Notes: generated by a model from the sequence alone, not told the origin. DNA of 64,000 bases from Saprospiraceae bacterium (GCA_016711125.1 JADJTQ010000003.1:992001-1056000); one strand, 5' to 3'; numbered from the stretch's first letter, positions 10,936 to 19,638 are shown. Made by a program: numbers and translations.

Positions 10936-11023
10936 CATCTACTGGAAGTTCTTAAATTTATACCAGGGAATAGTATTCCGTCATTTAAATTAAAAAATAA
11001 ATATTATCAAAATACTTCTAATT

Positions 11024-11389
11024 ATGAAGAAATTAATCAATTTAGTAAGTGTCAATTTTCTTTTTATAATCGCTTTCATCGCCCCGAACACCACTTTAGC
11101 AGCGGATATTGTGGGAACTTGGGCCTATGAGGTAAGTGATACTCCTCCCGAGTATGCTGAGGGCGAAATTACCTTTATGAAAAATGGAGATGTATATTCT
11201 GCAGAGATCACTGTAAGTGGTTCGGTCACGAAGATTGATGCCGTCAAGGTTGAAGGCAATACCGCATCGTTTAAGGTCTTTGTCGAAGGCAGCGATCTAA
11301 AAATCAAAATGACTTTTGAAGGTGATGTGATGACCGGGAAGGCTGAGTCATATGATGGTGTCTTTATGATGAAGGGAAAGCGCAAGTAA
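11024..11389 (+). CDS. Small secreted protein, probably lipocalin-like beta sheet
   Basis: 121 residues with a signal peptide (LINLVSVNFLFIIAFIAP, cleavage near TLAA). The mature part starts DIVGTWAYEVSDTP and is a run of short strands (GEITFMKNGDVYSAEI, KVFVEGSDLKIKMTFEG, MTGKAES) ending MMKGKRK. The pattern of a GxW start followed by alternating strands resembles small lipocalin-like proteins common in Bacteroidota. No catalytic motif is visible and the function is unknown. Confidence 0.75.
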   Translation: MKKLINLVSVNFLFIIAFIAPNTTLAADIVGTWAYEVSDTPPEYAEGEITFMKNGDVYSAEITVSGSVTKIDAVKVEGNTASFKVFVEGSDLKIKMTFEGDVMTGKAESYDGVFMMKGKRK

Positions 11390-11411
11390 GGCTAGGAGGA
11401 TGTTGAAATAC

Positions 11412-11477
11412 CCCACTAGATACTGAGGCATGTCATAGGTAGTAATTTTTTTTTGGCTCTTGATTTTATCTAGTGGG
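11412..11477. repeat. Inverted repeat with 11-base perfect arms
   Basis: CCCACTAGATA (11412-11422) and its exact complement TATCTAGTGGG (11467-11477) enclose 44 bases containing a T9 run. It lies 22 bases after the secreted protein gene. It could serve as a terminator-like hairpin or be part of a small mobile intergenic element. Confidence 0.6.
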
Positions 11478-11546
11478 TCTTATAGAAATATTTGGAACTG
11501 ATGAGGATTCGGCAAGCTCATCTGACTCTGGCTGAGCTCAAAAGTT

Positions 11547-11600
11547 ACCCATTAAAAAGGGCGAAGACCCACCTTGGCTCGTAGCCGTTTTTTAATGGGT
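11547..11600. repeat. Inverted repeat, part of an interspersed intergenic element
   Basis: ACCCATTAAAAA (from 11547) pairs with TTTTTAATGGGT (ending 11600). The left arm continues into GGGCGAAGACCCACCTT. A close variant, CTAAAAACGGCGAAGACACAC, recurs at about 11704-11724, and another, CCTAAAAATGGCGAAGACTC, at about 27092-27111. Confidence 0.6.
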
Positions 11601-11618
11601 TTTGTGAAATACTGGCGG

Positions 11619-11726
11619 TGTCGAATAGGAAGAGAGAGAGCAGAATTTATATTCTGCGGCTTTTAGGAGCGAACAATAGGATAATTATTCAAAAGGTACC
11701 CACTAAAAACGGCGAAGACACACTTA
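11619..11726. repeat. Interspersed intergenic repeat, copy A
   Basis: About 108 bases starting TGTCGAATAGGAAGAGAGAGA, passing through GCAGAATTTATATTCTGCGG (itself a small dyad CAGAAT/ATTCTG), and ending in the ACGGCGAAGACAC motif. It is colinear with a copy at 27006-27112. The surrounding 362 bases between the secreted protein gene and hsdR hold no gene I can support. Confidence 0.65.
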
Positions 11727-11751
11727 CTTTTTATTGCTCATAGTCCTTTAC

Positions 11752-14700
11752 TCAAGTGGATTCATTTGTAAAAAAATCCGCCATAAGTTCTGCTTGTTTT
11801 AAAACAGTTTCTATGGCCTTCGCCTGTTTGTCTGGTGGATAGCCCCACTTGGTCAATGTCCTTTTCACCACGACCATCAACCTGGCTCTTGCACTTTCCC
11901 TAATGGTCCAGTCTATGGTTGCATTGGCTTTCACTTTGTACGTTATTTCCCGGGCAATATCTTTCAACTGATCGTCGCCTAAAACTTGAACTGCGCTGTC
12001 ATTCACTTCCAGTGCATTGTAGAAAGCCACTTCGTACTTTGTCAGCCCAAGTCGTTCACCTTCTTTGTCTGCTTCTTTTATTTCTTTTGCAATATGAATC
12101 AGTTCCTGAATGATTTCAGCGGTTGTCAGTAAGTTGCTTTGGTAACGTTTTATTGAACTTTCCAACATTTCCAATAATTTCTTACTCTTGACTAAATTGG
12201 TTTTGGAACGTGTCTTTATTTCATCATTCAATAATTTCTTTAAAAGTTCGAGAGCTAGATTTTGATGCTTCATTCCTTTTACTTCCAAAAGAAATTCATC
12301 AGAAAGCACCTCTAAACCTGATATCTCCGGCCTGTCAATTCCCGCTGCTTCGAATATATCGATTACTTTATCTGAGCTTAATGCTTCATCAACAATTTGT
12401 TTAATCGCCGTTTCAATTTCAAAATCCGATTTACCAGCACTTGTCGTTCCTTCAAACTTGATCAATCGAGCTTTGACGGCTTGAAAGAAAGCAATGTCGT
12501 CTTTGATTTCCATGGCCTTCGCGTGTGGGATCGCCAATGCAAATGCCTGACTGAGTAATGTCACCTCCCGAATGAAACGAGTTTTGCCATCATCTAAACC
12601 TAAAAGATGTTCCTGAGCTTGAAGAATGATGGACATTTTTTCTCTAGCCTCAACCGTGAAAAAACGTCTATAATTAAATCTAAAACTATTGACATAATAG
12701 GCTTCAGGCTCTTCGTGAAGAATATCCTTTTGAGTTTTGGCTTCCTCATTGAAAAACTGCTGAACGACTTCATATTTTGCGTTCATCAAGTCAATGGCTC
12801 GTTCTATGTCTAAGGTTGGTTGACCTCTCCCCCCTGCATCGGAATAAAAGGACAATGCCTCTTTTAAGTCAGTGGCTATACCCAAATAATCGACAATCAA
12901 ACCACCAGGCTTGTCTTTGAAAACACGATTAACCCTGGCTATGGCTTGCATCAGATTGTGCCCTCTCATTAGTTTGTCGATGTACATGGTATGCAAACAA
13001 GGCGCATCAAAACCGGTCAGCCACATATCACAAACGATCACCAATTTCAGCGAATCGTTCTCATCTTTCATTCTCTCAGAAAGTATTTTTCTTTCTGATT
13101 TGGTAGTTCGCATATTTTTAGGAATCACTAATGCATAAGGATCCTCTTTGTCAAATTTTAATTTATCAGATGAGGAAGAAGTCATCACCACTTTAATCGT
13201 TCCTTTACTCAAATCATCATGGTGCCATTCAGGTCTTAATCCAATTATTTTATGGTATAAATCGGCTGCAATGCGCCGGCTCATCACCACAATCATACCT
13301 TTGCCATCAAATACCTTCTGGCGTTGTTCGGCATGATTTACAATGTCTGTCGCTAAGTTCTTAATCCGTTCCTCATTGCCAACGATGGCTTCCAACTTGG
13401 TGTACTTGGCATTGAATTTTTGCCGGTCCGTTACTTCCTCATCTTGTTCGAACTCGGCATCAAAGTCTTCAATCAGGCGTTTACCTTCTTCATTCAAATT
13501 TACTTTTGCCAACCGGCTTTCATAATAAATGCGTACCGTTGCTCCATCATTGACGGCTTGTGCAATATCGTATACGTCTACATATTGCCCAAAAACCTGG
13601 GGTGTATTTACATCTGTGCTTTCAATGGGGGTACCTGTAAAACCAATATAGGTGGCGTTTGGTAATGCATCCCGCATGTACTTGGCAAAACCATAAGCGA
13701 TGCGTTCTCCGATTTTCTCTTTGGTTGCTGTATCTCTTACTGCTTTAATGGATGCTTCAAATCCGTATTGAGTGCGGTGAGCCTCATCGGCTATGACCAC
13801 AATGTTTCTACGGTCGGATAGTTGGTCGTAAACCGATTTTTGATCTTCGGGTAAAAACTTCTGAATAGTGGCAAATACAATTCCACCACTGGCCACTTTT
13901 AGCAATTCTTTTAAATGGCCCCGGTCTTTGGCCTGAACGGGTTCTTGCCTTAGCAATTGCTTGGAATTAGCAAAGGTGTCAAACAACTGGTCATCCAGAT
14001 CATTTCGGTCGGTTATCACCAAAATGGTAGGGTTTTGCATTTCGGGAGCGGTGATTAATTTGCCCGAATAAAAAACCATACTCAGACTTTTACCAGAACC
14101 TTGGGTGTGCCAAACCACACCGCCTCGTTTGTCTCCCTTGACGCCCGATGCTTTTATGGTCGATTCTACGGCTCTGTTCACAGCATAATACTGATGATAA
14201 GCCGCTAATTTTTTTTCCGTTTCTATTTGAGTTATACCGGTTTTGACATCTTCCTTTTTGCTTTCTTCAAATACAATGAAATTGCGAACCAGATCTAAAA
14301 AGGTAGCATGGTTGAACATGCCTTTCAAAAGAATATCTAATTGTGGTGCGAAACGTGAAGCTTCTTTTCTTCCATCAGTTGTTTTCCAGGTCATAAAACG
14401 ACTGAAACCCGCTGAAACACTACCAGCCTTACATTCCATCCCGTCTGATATGACGCAGATGGCGTTGTAAGTAAATAAACTAGGTATAGTGGCTTTGTAG
14501 GTTTGCAATTGGTCAAAAGCTTTGCGAACGGTAGCGTTTTCGTCCGCTGCATTTTTAAGTTCAATAACTACCAGGGGCAAGCCGTTGATAAACAGCAATA
14601 TATCTGGACGTTTGTTTTGTCTACCAGTTCCGTAGACAGGATTTTTCTCAACAATGGTGTATTGGTTGATGCATAAATATTCATTGTTCAGTGGATTTTC

Positions 14701-15051
14701 AAAATCCATCAATGCCACTTCATAACTGCGTTCAAAACCATCTTGTTGATAGGGTACTTTTACTTTTTCTACCAATAGCTGATGAAAGGTCTCGTTGTTG
14801 TGCAACAATTCGGGCGAATAAATACGCAGCACCTTTTGAATGGCTTGCTCTTGTGCATCCATCGGAATGCCTGAATTTAATACTGTCACCGCCTTTCGCA
14901 AGCGATCTATCAATACAATTTGCTCAAAACTTTCCCGCTCCGATTGTTCTGCACCTGGTGCCATAGCCAAACCAGGCACATATGCCCAACCCAACCCCTG
15001 AAGGGTTTCTATGGCAAAGGTTTCGATATGGTTTTCAGTGATGAGTTTCAT
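11752..15051 (-). CDS. hsdR: Type I restriction enzyme, R (motor and nuclease) subunit
   Basis: A complete 1099-residue HsdR. The N-terminal nuclease domain has the PD-(D/E)xK core RPDILLFINGLPLVVIELKN near residues 149-168. The SF2 motor follows: Walker A in TQGSGKS near 317, the DEAH box in VIADEAHRTQYG near 418, motif III in YIGFTGTPIE, and motif VI in QAIARVNRVFKDKPGG. A long helical C-terminal region joins the methylase core. HsdR translocates DNA with ATP and cuts when the target is unmethylated. It is the last gene of the operon, separated from hsdS by an inserted GxxExxY cassette, so its expression may depend on read-through of that cassette or on its own promoter. Confidence 0.96.
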   Translation of the reverse strand: MKLITENHIETFAIETLQGLGWAYVPGLAMAPGAEQSERESFEQIVLIDRLRKAVTVLNSGIPMDAQEQAIQKVLRIYSPELLHNNETFHQLLVEKVKVPYQQDGFERSYEVALMDFENPLNNEYLCINQYTIVEKNPVYGTGRQNKRPDILLFINGLPLVVIELKNAADENATVRKAFDQLQTYKATIPSLFTYNAICVISDGMECKAGSVSAGFSRFMTWKTTDGRKEASRFAPQLDILLKGMFNHATFLDLVRNFIVFEESKKEDVKTGITQIETEKKLAAYHQYYAVNRAVESTIKASGVKGDKRGGVVWHTQGSGKSLSMVFYSGKLITAPEMQNPTILVITDRNDLDDQLFDTFANSKQLLRQEPVQAKDRGHLKELLKVASGGIVFATIQKFLPEDQKSVYDQLSDRRNIVVIADEAHRTQYGFEASIKAVRDTATKEKIGERIAYGFAKYMRDALPNATYIGFTGTPIESTDVNTPQVFGQYVDVYDIAQAVNDGATVRIYYESRLAKVNLNEEGKRLIEDFDAEFEQDEEVTDRQKFNAKYTKLEAIVGNEERIKNLATDIVNHAEQRQKVFDGKGMIVVMSRRIAADLYHKIIGLRPEWHHDDLSKGTIKVVMTSSSSDKLKFDKEDPYALVIPKNMRTTKSERKILSERMKDENDSLKLVIVCDMWLTGFDAPCLHTMYIDKLMRGHNLMQAIARVNRVFKDKPGGLIVDYLGIATDLKEALSFYSDAGGRGQPTLDIERAIDLMNAKYEVVQQFFNEEAKTQKDILHEEPEAYYVNSFRFNYRRFFTVEAREKMSIILQAQEHLLGLDDGKTRFIREVTLLSQAFALAIPHAKAMEIKDDIAFFQAVKARLIKFEGTTSAGKSDFEIETAIKQIVDEALSSDKVIDIFEAAGIDRPEISGLEVLSDEFLLEVKGMKHQNLALELLKKLLNDEIKTRSKTNLVKSKKLLEMLESSIKRYQSNLLTTAEIIQELIHIAKEIKEADKEGERLGLTKYEVAFYNALEVNDSAVQVLGDDQLKDIAREITYKVKANATIDWTIRESARARLMVVVKRTLTKWGYPPDKQAKAIETVLKQAELMADFFTNEST

Positions 15052-15055
15052 CTGT

Positions 15056-15423
15056 CAGAATTAGGATTTGTAGGATTATTGGATTTTAGGATTCGGTTTA
15101 ATGTAGTCCTTGTTTTCAAGATGCGTGAGTTTATAAACTCTCTCAGTATTGGATTTTCCACAAGCGAATTTACTCTTTGAGTGCCTATGTTTATATCATC
15201 CTTTAATATCTTCATTTCCATTTTCGGCTGGCAGCCCGGGCCTTATTTTTCCATTTCAATGGCCAGAGCCCGTTGATAAATGACCTCTTGAAATCTACTA
15301 CCCAAAACACTATACACCTTCATCGCCCAACCTATTATTTTATGGGTGATTTCTTCGTGGTTCATTTTATTCTTTTTGATTGAAATCCTATCATCCTTAA
15401 ATCCTTATCATCCTAATTCAGAC
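15056..15423. mobile_element. Small cassette with terminal inverted repeats, carrying a GxxExxY gene
   Basis: About 368 bases between hsdS and hsdR are bounded by imperfect inverted repeats rich in AGGAT words: left CAGAATTAGGATTTGTAGGA from 15056, right (read on the minus strand) CTGAATTAGGATGATAAGGA from 15422. The body is a decayed GxxExxY gene. The right repeat supplies the last codons and the stop of hsdS (SELG then TGA), and the left repeat ends five bases before the hsdR start. Mobility is an inference from this architecture; no transposase is present. Confidence 0.5.
15095..15365 (-). pseudogene. GxxExxY-family protein, broken
   Basis: From the ATG at 15365 the frame reads MNHEEITHKIIGWAMKVYSV and then LGSRFQEVIYQRALAIEMEK before a stop at 15243-15245. 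This is the start of the GxxExxY family (predicted PD-(D/E)xK-like fold, about 125 residues, function unknown), with the first Gly of the name motif replaced by Arg (RFQEVIY). After the stop, related sequence continues: INIGTQRVNSLVENPILREF matches the central IGTRRVDFLVE block. The gene is therefore shortened, frame-damaged and very probably non-functional. It fills the inverted-repeat cassette between hsdS and hsdR. Confidence 0.65.
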
Positions 15424-16826
15424 AATTTCACCCTTACCTCTCCACTCATCAACTTGGGCAGCAAGGTATCTCTGGTCTTGGTTAAGGTGCGGATTTGAGT
15501 TTGATTAAATTCGATTTTATTGTTCCATTGCTCCACTTGAAGATTAAAACTCTCGATTTTACGTTTTGGATGTTTAATAATCTCTAGTGATTTTAGTAAT
15601 GTTTGTGTCAACAAAGGATGGCTTGAACCTTGAGCCATTGAATTAAGTTCTAATCTTTTCAAAAGATAAAAGAGATAATGAATTTGATCCTTATTTTTTG
15701 CGTTTACCATTAGTGCATTATCAGAAACCCATATTTCTTTATCTTCAAAATAGAGGCTTCCACAATATGCCCCAACTCTCCCAACAATGATCGATTTGCC
15801 AGAATAGTTAAAAACATTTGTATATCCCAAAATTCCATTTCCTCCATAAATTGGTATTCTCCCAATTTCTTTTGGTCTTGATTTGCCGTTATGAAATGAT
15901 GCAATATCATCTAAAGTCCCAACCTCCCAACTCTCCTCCGCTTCCTCCACAAACCACTGCCTGAAAAGGGTTTCAGCTAATTGCTCAAGGGTTTTGTTTT
16001 GGCGTTGGAGGAGGTCTATTTTGTTATGGAGGGAAATTAACACATCTGCAATAGCTTTTTGTTCGGCAATCGGAGGTGCTATGATGCTTAATTGATCTAA
16101 CATCCCGTTATTCAAACTAGCTCTGGTTGTCACAGAAGACATTCCAGATACTGTTGCACGAAATTTTGGATTTCGGAAATAGAAACCCGCATATTCAGGT
16201 AATATGTCTACTTTCCCATTTGGCCGAAGACGCTTAGTAAATCCATTAAAAGTTGCATTTGAGTAGTTTTTTAATGCAACACTACTCATTCCCAAATCTT
16301 GATCTGTTTCACTTGTACGTGTAAGAAATACATCTCCGCGGCGAATGGAACACGATTTTCTTTCTTTTTCAGTTGAGTTCACCAAACTGCTCAAGTTTTT
16401 TGGGACAAAGTAATTTTGAAAGATGTCTTTAAAGGTTAAAAAATCATGGCCAAATCCAAATTCTTTCGCCCCTTTCGAAAGTCCTGATGAAAAATTATAA
16501 ACCTCATTCAATTTAACTTCCTTCCACCGACTATAAAACTCAATCCCCACCCGGTCAATATGTTCTCTAAGGGCGGGTTCATTGATGGAATCATAGTTGA
16601 GGACATCAAATTCATAAATAAGGTTCAGATCGTCCAGTTGCCTGTTCATATGTAGTAGGTCGTCAAAGCTGAGTTCCTGTCCTTTGATGGCGATGTCGAT
16701 GTCAGATCCGGCTTTGTAATTGCCTTTGGCTCTGCTACCAAACACTAAAGCCTTGTCCACTTTTGGCTGTTGTTCAAAAACGGCAATGATCTGATGAATA
16801 CTATTTTCTTCCAGGCCAAATCTCAT
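15408..16826 (-). CDS. hsdS: MntA-like nucleotidyltransferase antitoxin fused to type I specificity subunit HsdS
   Basis: 472 residues in two modules. Residues 1-100 are a minimal nucleotidyltransferase: GSRAKGNYKAGSDIDIAI gives the exact GSX10DXD motif (G30, S31, D42, D44), with a third candidate acidic residue D74 in EFDVLNYD. Residues 101-472 are an HsdS: first target recognition domain (WKEVKLNEVYNFSSG onward), central conserved helix (PPIAEQKAIADVLISLHNKI), second recognition domain (WEVGTLDDIASFHNGKSRP) and C-terminal helix ending PKLMSGEVRVKLSELG. In known MntA/HepT pairs the nucleotidyltransferase AMPylates and silences the HEPN toxin. That toxin gene is immediately upstream with a 4-base overlap (16823-16826). 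The join EFYSR-WKEVKL has no internal Met or stop. A fusion created by a sequence error is possible but would need a change at exactly this joint. Confidence 0.9.
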   Translation of the reverse strand: MRFGLEENSIHQIIAVFEQQPKVDKALVFGSRAKGNYKAGSDIDIAIKGQELSFDDLLHMNRQLDDLNLIYEFDVLNYDSINEPALREHIDRVGIEFYSRWKEVKLNEVYNFSSGLSKGAKEFGFGHDFLTFKDIFQNYFVPKNLSSLVNSTEKERKSCSIRRGDVFLTRTSETDQDLGMSSVALKNYSNATFNGFTKRLRPNGKVDILPEYAGFYFRNPKFRATVSGMSSVTTRASLNNGMLDQLSIIAPPIAEQKAIADVLISLHNKIDLLQRQNKTLEQLAETLFRQWFVEEAEESWEVGTLDDIASFHNGKSRPKEIGRIPIYGGNGILGYTNVFNYSGKSIIVGRVGAYCGSLYFEDKEIWVSDNALMVNAKNKDQIHYLFYLLKRLELNSMAQGSSHPLLTQTLLKSLEIIKHPKRKIESFNLQVEQWNNKIEFNQTQIRTLTKTRDTLLPKLMSGEVRVKLSELG

Positions 16827-17275
16827 TCGATGTCGTATTGTCCAGATAAGTTCTTTTCTGTATTTATTTTTTCAATTTGCAAGCGAGTTTGCAATTGTAT
16901 AAATAATCCCATATAGGTTTCTGCTATGGCGGTTGCTACCTGCTCTGCTGTTTCGGGATTGTAGGTATGCACTGTGAGCTTTCGGCTCTCTACCATGGCA
17001 AACCAGTTTACAGAATCATTAATTAAGCCTCGGTTGAATGCCAGCCTAATAGCATCTTTACTGCCCTGCAGATCCGATTCACCCTGGTTTTCATAATAAT
17101 CCTTCATCGTGAGCCAGGCCAACTCGTAGGTCATTTCAAAAAACTTGATCATGCCTGCTCTCACTATCTCGTTCCCTTCGTCCTCCCTGAATTCATCAAT
17201 TGCCTTCAGTAAACTATTTAATGCTTTGCTAAAATTGCTAAACCTTTGGATCCAGCGGATGTCTTCGTTAGCCAT
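16823..17275 (-). CDS. HepT-like HEPN-domain toxin (nucleotidyltransferase substrate-binding protein)
   Basis: A 150-residue all-helical HEPN protein of the HI0074/HepT type. The catalytic RNase motif RX4HXY is exact: R98-KLTV-H103-T-Y105, followed by NPETAEQVA. In studied pairs this Tyr is AMPylated by the partner MntA to neutralise the toxin. The FEMTYELAWLTMKDYY and AIRLAFNRGLI segments are typical of the family. It overlaps hsdM by 8 bases at its start and the MNT-HsdS gene by 4 at its end, so all three are translationally coupled. The protein is probably a ribonuclease held inactive by the N-terminal domain of the HsdS fusion; this is inferred from the family, not shown here. Confidence 0.9.
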   Translation of the reverse strand: MANEDIRWIQRFSNFSKALNSLLKAIDEFREDEGNEIVRAGMIKFFEMTYELAWLTMKDYYENQGESDLQGSKDAIRLAFNRGLINDSVNWFAMVESRKLTVHTYNPETAEQVATAIAETYMGLFIQLQTRLQIEKINTEKNLSGQYDIE

Positions 17276-18905
17276 TTTTTGGGAGTTTTATTTTAGCTAA
17301 GTTTTCCATAATCTTTTTATTCAAATCTACCTCTTCCGCTATTTGCTTTTCGAGTTCTGCCTTTAAAGAGGTAAAGCGTTCGACAAAATCAAAATCATCG
17401 TCTTCATCAGCCAACCCAACATATCTACCAGGGGTAAGCACATAGTTTAATTTGGCCACTTCTTCAATGGTTGCTGCTTTGCAAAAGCCGGCTACATCTT
17501 CGTAGTTGTCTGAACCTTGACTTCCTGGATTACCAGCTTTTCCGGATTTCCAATTATGATAGGTATCTGCAATCAATCGGATGTCATCTTCACTTAAATC
17601 TCTGTTTTTTCTGTTCACCAAAAAACCCATATTTCGGGCATCAATGAATAGTATTTCATTTTCTCTCCCTTCCCGATTACGACCTAAAAACCACAGGCAA
17701 GCCGGAATCTGCGTGTTTAAGAACAATTTTGTTGGCAAATTTACAATACAGTCCACCAGACCTTTTTCTATCAACGCTTTTCTTATTTCTCCTTCACCTG
17801 TGGTATTGGTAGTCAAGGCTCCTTTGGATAATACAAAACCCGCTTGTCCGGTTGGCGCCAGGTGATACAAAAAATGTTGTATCCAAGCGTAGTTGGCATT
17901 ACCTGGAGGTGGGGTTAATTTTTCACCCAGCACGTTCCATCTGGCATCATCACGCAACAACTCGCCACTCCAGTCACTGTCATTAAAGGGAGGATTGGCA
18001 ATAATGTAATCGGCCTTTAAATCTTTATGCGCATCATTTAAAAAAGAGCCTTCGTTGTTCCACTTTACATTGCTACTGTCAATGCCCCGAATGCACAAAT
18101 TCATCTTTGCTAAACGCCAGGTGGTTTGATTGCTCTCTTGTCCATAAATCGAAATTCTGTCTCCTGGATTTAACTCAAGACCGGTTTTACCTTTCTTTCC
18201 TGCCTTTCCGGTAGGCGGGTTATAATGATCCTGATGACTTCTAATGAATTTCTCACTTTGTACAAACATGCCGCCGCTACCACAACAAGGGTCAAAAACC
18301 CTTCCTTCATAGGGTTCGAGCATCTCCACCAATAATTTCACAACGCTTTGCGGGGTATAAAACTGACCTCCTTTTTTGCCTTCTGCCAAAGCAAACTCTC
18401 CAAGGAAGTATTCAAAAACTTGTCCGAGAATATCCTTGCTTTGGGCTTCTTTGGTTCCAATGGCAGCAGAGCCGATTAAATTGACTAGCCCACCTAAACT
18501 TGATTTATCTAATTTTTCCTGAGAGAAAACTTTTGGTAAAACACCTCTCAAAGAAGGATTGTCTTTTTCAATAGCGTCCATTGCGTCGTCAATGTCTTTG
18601 CCAATGGTAGGTTGGGTTGCTCGGCCTTGAATGAATGGCCAACGCGCTATTTGGGGCACAAAAAATACTTTCTCAGCCAGGTATTCATTTTTATCTTCAG
18701 GGTCAGCACCTTCAGACTCGCCTTTCCCTTCTTTTAAATTTGCATAGAGTTCTTCAAATGCATCGGAGATGTACTTCAGGAATATTAAGCCCAAAACAAC
18801 ATGTTTATATTCGGCAGCATCCATATTTTTACGGAGCTTGTCCGCTGCTTTCCAGAGTTTTTTCTCAAGTGCCTCTTCTTGCTCTGCCTTTATTTTTTTT
18901 GCCAT
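17268..18905 (-). CDS. hsdM: Type I restriction-modification DNA methyltransferase subunit
   Basis: A complete 545-residue HsdM, an N6-adenine methyltransferase. The N-terminal helical domain (LWKAADKLRKNMDAAEYKHV) precedes the catalytic domain, with GGQFYTPQSVVKLLVEML, the AdoMet-binding motif DPCCGSGGMF near residue 197 and the catalytic NPPF in IIANPPFND near residue 303. It works with HsdS to methylate the target and with HsdR to restrict. It overlaps the upstream XRE regulator by one base (TAATG, 18903-18907) and the downstream HEPN gene by 8 bases, indicating tight operon organisation. Confidence 0.96.
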   Translation of the reverse strand: MAKKIKAEQEEALEKKLWKAADKLRKNMDAAEYKHVVLGLIFLKYISDAFEELYANLKEGKGESEGADPEDKNEYLAEKVFFVPQIARWPFIQGRATQPTIGKDIDDAMDAIEKDNPSLRGVLPKVFSQEKLDKSSLGGLVNLIGSAAIGTKEAQSKDILGQVFEYFLGEFALAEGKKGGQFYTPQSVVKLLVEMLEPYEGRVFDPCCGSGGMFVQSEKFIRSHQDHYNPPTGKAGKKGKTGLELNPGDRISIYGQESNQTTWRLAKMNLCIRGIDSSNVKWNNEGSFLNDAHKDLKADYIIANPPFNDSDWSGELLRDDARWNVLGEKLTPPPGNANYAWIQHFLYHLAPTGQAGFVLSKGALTTNTTGEGEIRKALIEKGLVDCIVNLPTKLFLNTQIPACLWFLGRNREGRENEILFIDARNMGFLVNRKNRDLSEDDIRLIADTYHNWKSGKAGNPGSQGSDNYEDVAGFCKAATIEEVAKLNYVLTPGRYVGLADEDDDFDFVERFTSLKAELEKQIAEEVDLNKKIMENLAKIKLPKNG

Positions 18906-19098
18906 TACTCCCGCGTACTTACAATAAGGTCCTTAATATCTACACCAAGAATTTGAGCAATATCACCCAGTGTCTCCAATCTTGGTTGCTGGCGATTCTG
19001 CGCATATGCATTCACCATATTATAGCTTTACCAAGCTTGGTTGCCAGCCATTTCTGACTTCTGCCTTGCTCTTCAAGTACTTCTTTAATGCGATTCAT
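18905..19098 (-). CDS. Small XRE-family regulator of the restriction operon, with a frameshift
   Basis: From the ATG at 19098 the frame reads MNRIKEVLEEQGRSQKWLAT and KLGK, then goes out of frame. One added base in the short T3/A3 run at 19027-19029 restores SYNMVNAYAQNRQQPRLETL, GDIAQILGVDIKDLIVSTRE and a stop that overlaps the hsdM start. The result is a 64-residue helix-turn-helix protein of the Cro/C1 type. It is the first gene of the operon and a natural candidate to control restriction expression. It is too short and too broken to appear as a long open frame. The shift fits the homopolymer pattern seen across the window. Confidence 0.75.
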
Positions 19099-19104
19099 GA
19101 TTGA

Positions 19105-19410
19105 ATGATGCGTTTCAAAATCTTCCAAATATACCATCTTTGCGAAAGGATAATCACTAAAATCCGAGATATATTACCACGATTTGTTGTGAGCATCATC
19201 AGGGATCTTTTGGCAGAAGGAGTTAGGAAAGGGGAGCTGGAAGGAAGAAGGTCTTTTGACTTGCCCGCCAGAAGGATCTTATTTGACATTTTTGGAATTC
19301 TTGAGTTTGGCCATGAAGATGTTTTGAAACAAGGTAAGGACGCGATATTTCAGCTAACCACAGGTGTATATTTAAAAGGATTGGAATATCGGCGTGTCAC
19401 CATTGTATAG
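19105..19410 (+). CDS. Possible C-terminal fragment of a TetR-type regulator
   Basis: A 101-residue open frame divergent from the XRE regulator. The stretch IIRDLLAEGVRKGELEGRRS followed by DLPARRILFDIFGILEFGHE and a helical end (AIFQLTTGVYLKGLEY) resembles the ligand-binding half of TetR regulators (xxLxEGxxxGxF...D...). No DNA-binding half is found before it. It is probably a remnant left at the border of the restriction operon. The following 19411-19638 shows no gene. Confidence 0.4.
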   Translation: MMRFKIFQIYHLCERIITKIRDILPRFVVSIIRDLLAEGVRKGELEGRRSFDLPARRILFDIFGILEFGHEDVLKQGKDAIFQLTTGVYLKGLEYRRVTIV

Positions 19411-19638
19411 GCTCCTTATTTGGCAAAACCAACCCTGTAAATATCTTTTGATTTACCACCGCAGTGGGCCTTACAAAAGGCTCTAAATGTCATTAGTTTT
19501 TCCTTAATTTGATCTACTTTATTTTGTCTCCGGTTCTGTTTCTGTCTGAAGGATACACGTCAAAATAGAGTAGACATTGATGTTTCTTGTGATCAAAATT
19601 GAAGACAGCAAAAATGTTAATTAACCTGACTCGGGAAT

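Noticed and set aside
15408..16826. Possibility that the MNT-HsdS fusion is a false join made by a base error
   Set aside because: The frame runs through the joint without a Met, a stop or a long homopolymer, unlike the error sites elsewhere in the window. It was kept as a real fusion but flagged for re-sequencing.
18635..19057. 140-codon plus-strand frame across the hsdM start
   Set aside because: The minus strand encodes the HsdM N-terminus and the XRE regulator there, both with recognisable motifs.
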